DNA of 35,411 nt, taken from NCBI RefSeq assembly GCF_016901995.1, contig NZ_JACJLE010000046.1:1-35411 (forward strand). Direction: 5' to 3'. How positions within the stretch are numbered: the stretch's first letter is position 1; each line of letters opens with the position of its first letter. The notes under the pieces were generated by a model. The model was not told the origin of the DNA, made no database searches, and saw only the letters and a list, made by a program, of their open reading frames with translations. This document shows, in pieces, positions 32,473 through 35,411 of this stretch. The position numbers and the translations under genes were made by a program. Origin of the DNA: Bacteroides caecigallinarum. Lineage in GTDB: Bacteria > Bacteroidota > Bacteroidia > Bacteroidales > Bacteroidaceae.

Positions 32473-33584
32473 ACAAACCTGATTCACAAATACATAAACT
32501 TATTGACAGAATGACTTGCAGCGACAAGTCGTTCGCCATTTATCGCCTTCCGTGGACAGATACACCTATTTTAGTAATGCAGGATGGCGGAGAAAATCAC
32601 GTATTCGCAAACCTAAAGGAGCTTAATGGAGAAAAGGGATTTGTCATATCTCCTTTCCGTTTTACTGAAGACCATCCAGGAGTAATAATCAGACCTGACG
32701 TTACAGCTTCCGGCTGGGACGAAATAACAGAGAAGATTTCAAATGTTGTTATCGAAGAACGCCCTTCCGACCATACTACATCATCTGAAATATCGCAGAC
32801 AGAACCAGACCTGAAAAAAACATATATCGAAACTTTTTCCAGATTTATAGGTCCTCTGAAAAACAAGACTTTCAGCAAACTTGTGCTTTCGCGAAATGCC
32901 GGATATACACTAAGTGACAGTTTCTCTCCTTTAGAAGCTTTCATCACAGCCTGCAACAGCTACCCACGCATGATGATTTCGCTGTCGCACACACCGGTAA
33001 GCGGCACATGGATAGGCAGTACCCCCGAAATAATCCTCAGCGGCGAGGGGAATACATGGAATACGGTGGCTCTGGCAGGTACAATGCCTATGCAGGGCGA
33101 AGTAATGCCAACCGAGTGGCATAAAAAGGAACAAGACGAACAGGCCTTCGTAAGCGAATATATCAACAAAGTAATAAAGAAATTCAGCAGTAAAATTGCC
33201 ATAAAAGGTCCTTATACTACACGTGCCGGACAACTTGTCCACTTGAGAACCGATTTCCAGTTCGGACTGAAAAAAACTTCAGAACTAGGCAATCTGCTTG
33301 ATGCATTGCATCCGACTCCTGCTGTATGCGGACTTCCAAAAGACAAGGCATACGATTTCATAATCGAAAACGAAGGTTACGACAGGAAATACTATTCCGG
33401 AATTATAGGATGGCTGGATCCGAACGGACATACAACACTTTATGTAAATCTTCGCTGTCTGAATGTAAGCGGCAATTACGCAACTTTATACGCCGGAGGA
33501 GGAATCCTTCCTTCATCTGACGCCAATTCGGAATGGGAAGAGACGCAGCATAAAATGAAGACTATAAAGTTAGTTATCAGTTGA
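32469..33584 (+). CDS. menF: Isochorismate synthase
   Basis: The 371-residue chorismate-binding enzyme has the catalytic lysine region FSKLVLSR (K137), GTWIGSTPEIIL (about 179-190), the HPTPAVCGLP loop (about 278-287), and NEGYDRKYYSGIIGW with the Mg-binding glutamate, ending in ATLYAGGGILPSSDANSEWEET. It isomerises chorismate to isochorismate, the first menaquinone step. It overlaps the thioesterase gene by four bases and is followed by a 49-bp spacer with repeats before menD. Confidence 0.94.
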   Translation: MNKPDSQIHKLIDRMTCSDKSFAIYRLPWTDTPILVMQDGGENHVFANLKELNGEKGFVISPFRFTEDHPGVIIRPDVTASGWDEITEKISNVVIEERPSDHTTSSEISQTEPDLKKTYIETFSRFIGPLKNKTFSKLVLSRNAGYTLSDSFSPLEAFITACNSYPRMMISLSHTPVSGTWIGSTPEIILSGEGNTWNTVALAGTMPMQGEVMPTEWHKKEQDEQAFVSEYINKVIKKFSSKIAIKGPYTTRAGQLVHLRTDFQFGLKKTSELGNLLDALHPTPAVCGLPKDKAYDFIIENEGYDRKYYSGIIGWLDPNGHTTLYVNLRCLNVSGNYATLYAGGGILPSSDANSEWEETQHKMKTIKLVIS

Positions 33585-33600
33585 TAGAACCAACAACTCA

Positions 33601-33627
33601 TAATTTTTAATTATTAATTTTTAATTT
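33601..33627. repeat. AT-rich direct repeat between menF and menD
   Basis: TAATTTTTAATT occurs twice (33601-33612 and 33615-33626) at a 14-bp period, within the 49-bp spacer of the operon. It lies 8 bp before the menD GTG start. Confidence 0.6.
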
Positions 33628-33633
33628 CCCAAA

Positions 33634-35298
33634 GTGTACACCGATAAGAAAAGCATACTACAACTGGCTGCCCTGCTTAAAGCACATGGGATAAGGAAGA
33701 TAGTACTTTGCCCCGGTAGCCGCAACATACCTATTGTGCAGACACTTGCCAATATACCAGAGTTTACTTGCTATCCCGTAACCGATGAACGCAGTGCCGG
33801 ATTCTTTGCACTCGGACTTGCCCTCCACGGAGGAAGCCCTGCAGCTATCTGTTGTACTTCGGGTACAGCCTTGCTGAACATTCATCCGGCAGTGGCAGAA
33901 GCTTTCTATCAGCAAGTTCCGCTGGTGGTAATATCTGCCGACCGTCCTGCAGCATGGATAGGTCAGATGGACGGACAGACATTGCCTCAGCCTGGAGTTT
34001 TCGGAAATCTTGTAAAGAAATCCGTCAACCTGCCGGAAGTAAACACCGACGAAGACGAATGGTACTGCAACCGCCTGATCAACGAGGCTCTTCTAGAACT
34101 TAACCATCACGGAAAAGGTCCTGTTCATATCAATGTACCGGTCAGCGATCCTTTCTTCCTGCTTCCGGTAAACGAGCTGCCAAACGCAAGAGTCATCACC
34201 AGATATCAGGGACTGAGCGTTTACGACAAGGACTACGAACCGCTTATCGAACGTCTGAACAAATATCAGCGCAGAATGATGGTAGTAGGTCAGATGAACC
34301 TGATTTATCTGTTCGACAAGAAATATACCAAACTGCTATACAAGCACTTCGCATGGTTCTCCGAGAATATAAGCAACCGCACCATACCGGGAATGCCTAT
34401 CAAAAACATTGAACCGCTTCTATGCTCGATGGACTTCGAGGCACAGAAGAAGATGCGTCCGGAACTGCTAATCACATACGGAGGACATATCATATCAAAG
34501 CGTCTGAAAAAATTCCTTCGCCGCCACCCGCCTGTAGAACACTGGCATGTATCTGCCGACGGTGAAGTGATGGATCTATACGGCTCTCTGACTACAATAA
34601 TCGAAATGGACCCGTTTGAGTTCCTCGAAAAGATTTCATCACGCATGGAAAACCGAACTCCGGAATATCCGCGCCAGTGGGAAGCTCTGTCGAAAGCCAT
34701 ACCTCAGGCTGAATTCGAATACTCAGAAATGAGTGCCATAGGAAAGGTTATAACCGGACTTCCTGCACCATGCTCGTTACATCTTGCCAACAGCTCGGCT
34801 GTGAGATACGCACAACTTTTCGATGATCCTCAGGAAGTTGAGATATTATCAAACAGAGGAACGAACGGTATAGAAGGCTCCCTGTCAACAGCCATAGGTT
34901 ATGCCACAGCATCGGACAAGCTGAACTTCATCATCATAGGCGACCTGAGTTTCTTTTACGACATGAACGCCCTCTGGAACAATAACTACGGTTCGAACAT
35001 CCGTATCCTGCTCCTTAACAACAGCGGTGGAGAGATTTTCCACGCACTGCCGGGACTTGAACTGCACGAAAACGCACGCCGTTTCGTGACAGCCACCCAC
35101 ACAGCATCGGCAAAGGCATGGGCTGAGGACCGCGGGCTGGAATACCTGTCTGCTCATAATGAGGAAGAGTTGAACAGCGCCACTGCACGTTTCCTCGAAC
35201 CGTCTGTAACAAACCGTCCTATGCTGCTCGAAGTATTTACAGAGAAAGAAAAGGACATAGAACTGCTTAAAAAGTATTATCACAATCTGAAAAAATAA
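33634..35298 (+). CDS. menD: 2-succinyl-5-enolpyruvyl-6-hydroxy-3-cyclohexene-1-carboxylate synthase
   Basis: The 554-residue thiamine-diphosphate enzyme starts at GTG. It has the PP domain glutamate in [15 protein letters not shown] (E52), CPGSRNIP (26-33) and [17 protein letters not shown], and in the C-terminal ThDP-binding domain [16 protein letters not shown] (436-451). It condenses 2-oxoglutarate and isochorismate to SEPHCHC with loss of CO2. It is the last complete gene of the menI-menF-menD operon here. No menB start is seen in the 113 bp after it. Confidence 0.95.
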   Translation: MYTDKKSILQLAALLKAHGIRKIVLCPGSRNIPIVQTLANIPEFTCYPVTDERSAGFFALGLALHGGSPAAICCTSGTALLNIHPAVAEAFYQQVPLVVISADRPAAWIGQMDGQTLPQPGVFGNLVKKSVNLPEVNTDEDEWYCNRLINEALLELNHHGKGPVHINVPVSDPFFLLPVNELPNARVITRYQGLSVYDKDYEPLIERLNKYQRRMMVVGQMNLIYLFDKKYTKLLYKHFAWFSENISNRTIPGMPIKNIEPLLCSMDFEAQKKMRPELLITYGGHIISKRLKKFLRRHPPVEHWHVSADGEVMDLYGSLTTIIEMDPFEFLEKISSRMENRTPEYPRQWEALSKAIPQAEFEYSEMSAIGKVITGLPAPCSLHLANSSAVRYAQLFDDPQEVEILSNRGTNGIEGSLSTAIGYATASDKLNFIIIGDLSFFYDMNALWNNNYGSNIRILLLNNSGGEIFHALPGLELHENARRFVTATHTASAKAWAEDRGLEYLSAHNEEELNSATARFLEPSVTNRPMLLEVFTEKEKDIELLKKYYHNLKK

Positions 35299-35411
35299 TT
35301 ACATCATGAGCTATAATAAGAAAACTGAATATGGTTAAAGATATTTAGCATATTTATACGTTTACTATCGGAAAAATATGATTTATGCAGAGATATGTTT
35401 TTGTAGCTTCT
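35299..35411. other. Right edge after menD, no gene recognised
   Basis: The 113 bp are AT-rich. A 10-codon ATG frame (35307-35339) ends in TAA and is probably not a gene. No hairpin with a T-run and no exact TAnnTTTG box is seen. In many Bacteroidetes menB or another men gene follows menD, and its start is not in view. Confidence 0.5.

Noticed and set aside
35299..35411. Mobile element boundary after menD
   Set aside because: The absence of menB in 113 bp suggested an insertion, but no terminal repeats, target duplication or integrase sequence is visible.

Overview
The window looks like a chromosomal housekeeping segment of a Bacteroidales bacterium, most likely Bacteroidaceae (Bacteroides or Phocaeicola type). 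The evidence is low GC content, many promoters of the Bacteroides type (a TAnnTTTG -7 box, sometimes with a TTTG -33 box 19 bp upstream), weak ribosome binding sites, and families typical of the group: GH95, DUF4831, OMP_b-brl_3 proteins, LytS/LytTR pairs and an NnrE-NnrD fusion. I see no phage, insertion sequence, CRISPR array, tRNA or rRNA gene. No gene-free stretch exceeds about 200 bp.

Layout, left to right. Positions 1-5.5 kb hold a small 2x[4Fe-4S] ferredoxin, a secreted GH3/serine-hydrolase fusion, rplS, an ECF sigma factor, a CYTH protein and a 46-residue membrane protein. Positions 5.5-10.3 kb hold prfB (no programmed frameshift), an acyl-CoA ligase, an M20 deacylase (argE-like) and a beta-carbonic anhydrase. 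Positions 10.4-14 kb are a two-gene glycan operon: a GH95 alpha-L-fucosidase and a five-bladed-propeller glycosidase, without SusC/SusD. Positions 14.1-17.1 kb hold a stand-alone AICAR transformylase, two small beta-barrel proteins and a 63-residue basic protein. Positions 17.1-21.2 kb read leftward as hpt-adk-obg-pgeF-B3/B4 protein, a nucleotide, GTPase and quality-control cluster with repeats and a hairpin in its spacers.

Positions 21.4-24.6 kb read rightward: the NAD(P)HX repair fusion, a DUF4831 protein and a DUF3332 lipoprotein. Positions 24.7-29.9 kb form a likely envelope-sensing unit. A large carboxypeptidase-regulatory-domain/plug/beta-barrel gene, split by one in-frame TAA, and a Spy-like periplasmic protein lie divergent from a LytS-type kinase and LytTR regulator. 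The shared intergenic region carries an 18-bp direct repeat at 21-bp spacing, the geometry expected of a LytTR binding site. Positions 29.9-31.8 kb hold a Crp/Fnr regulator and a MATE transporter. Positions 32-35.3 kb hold a menaquinone operon (MenI-like thioesterase, menF, menD) that runs to the right edge.

I did not find a clearly new defence or mobile system. The best leads are the LytTR-type direct repeat beside the split outer-membrane gene, the 46-residue membrane protein with a perfect promoter, and repeats concentrated in operon-internal spacers. Functions come from motif recognition in translations; no database search was run.
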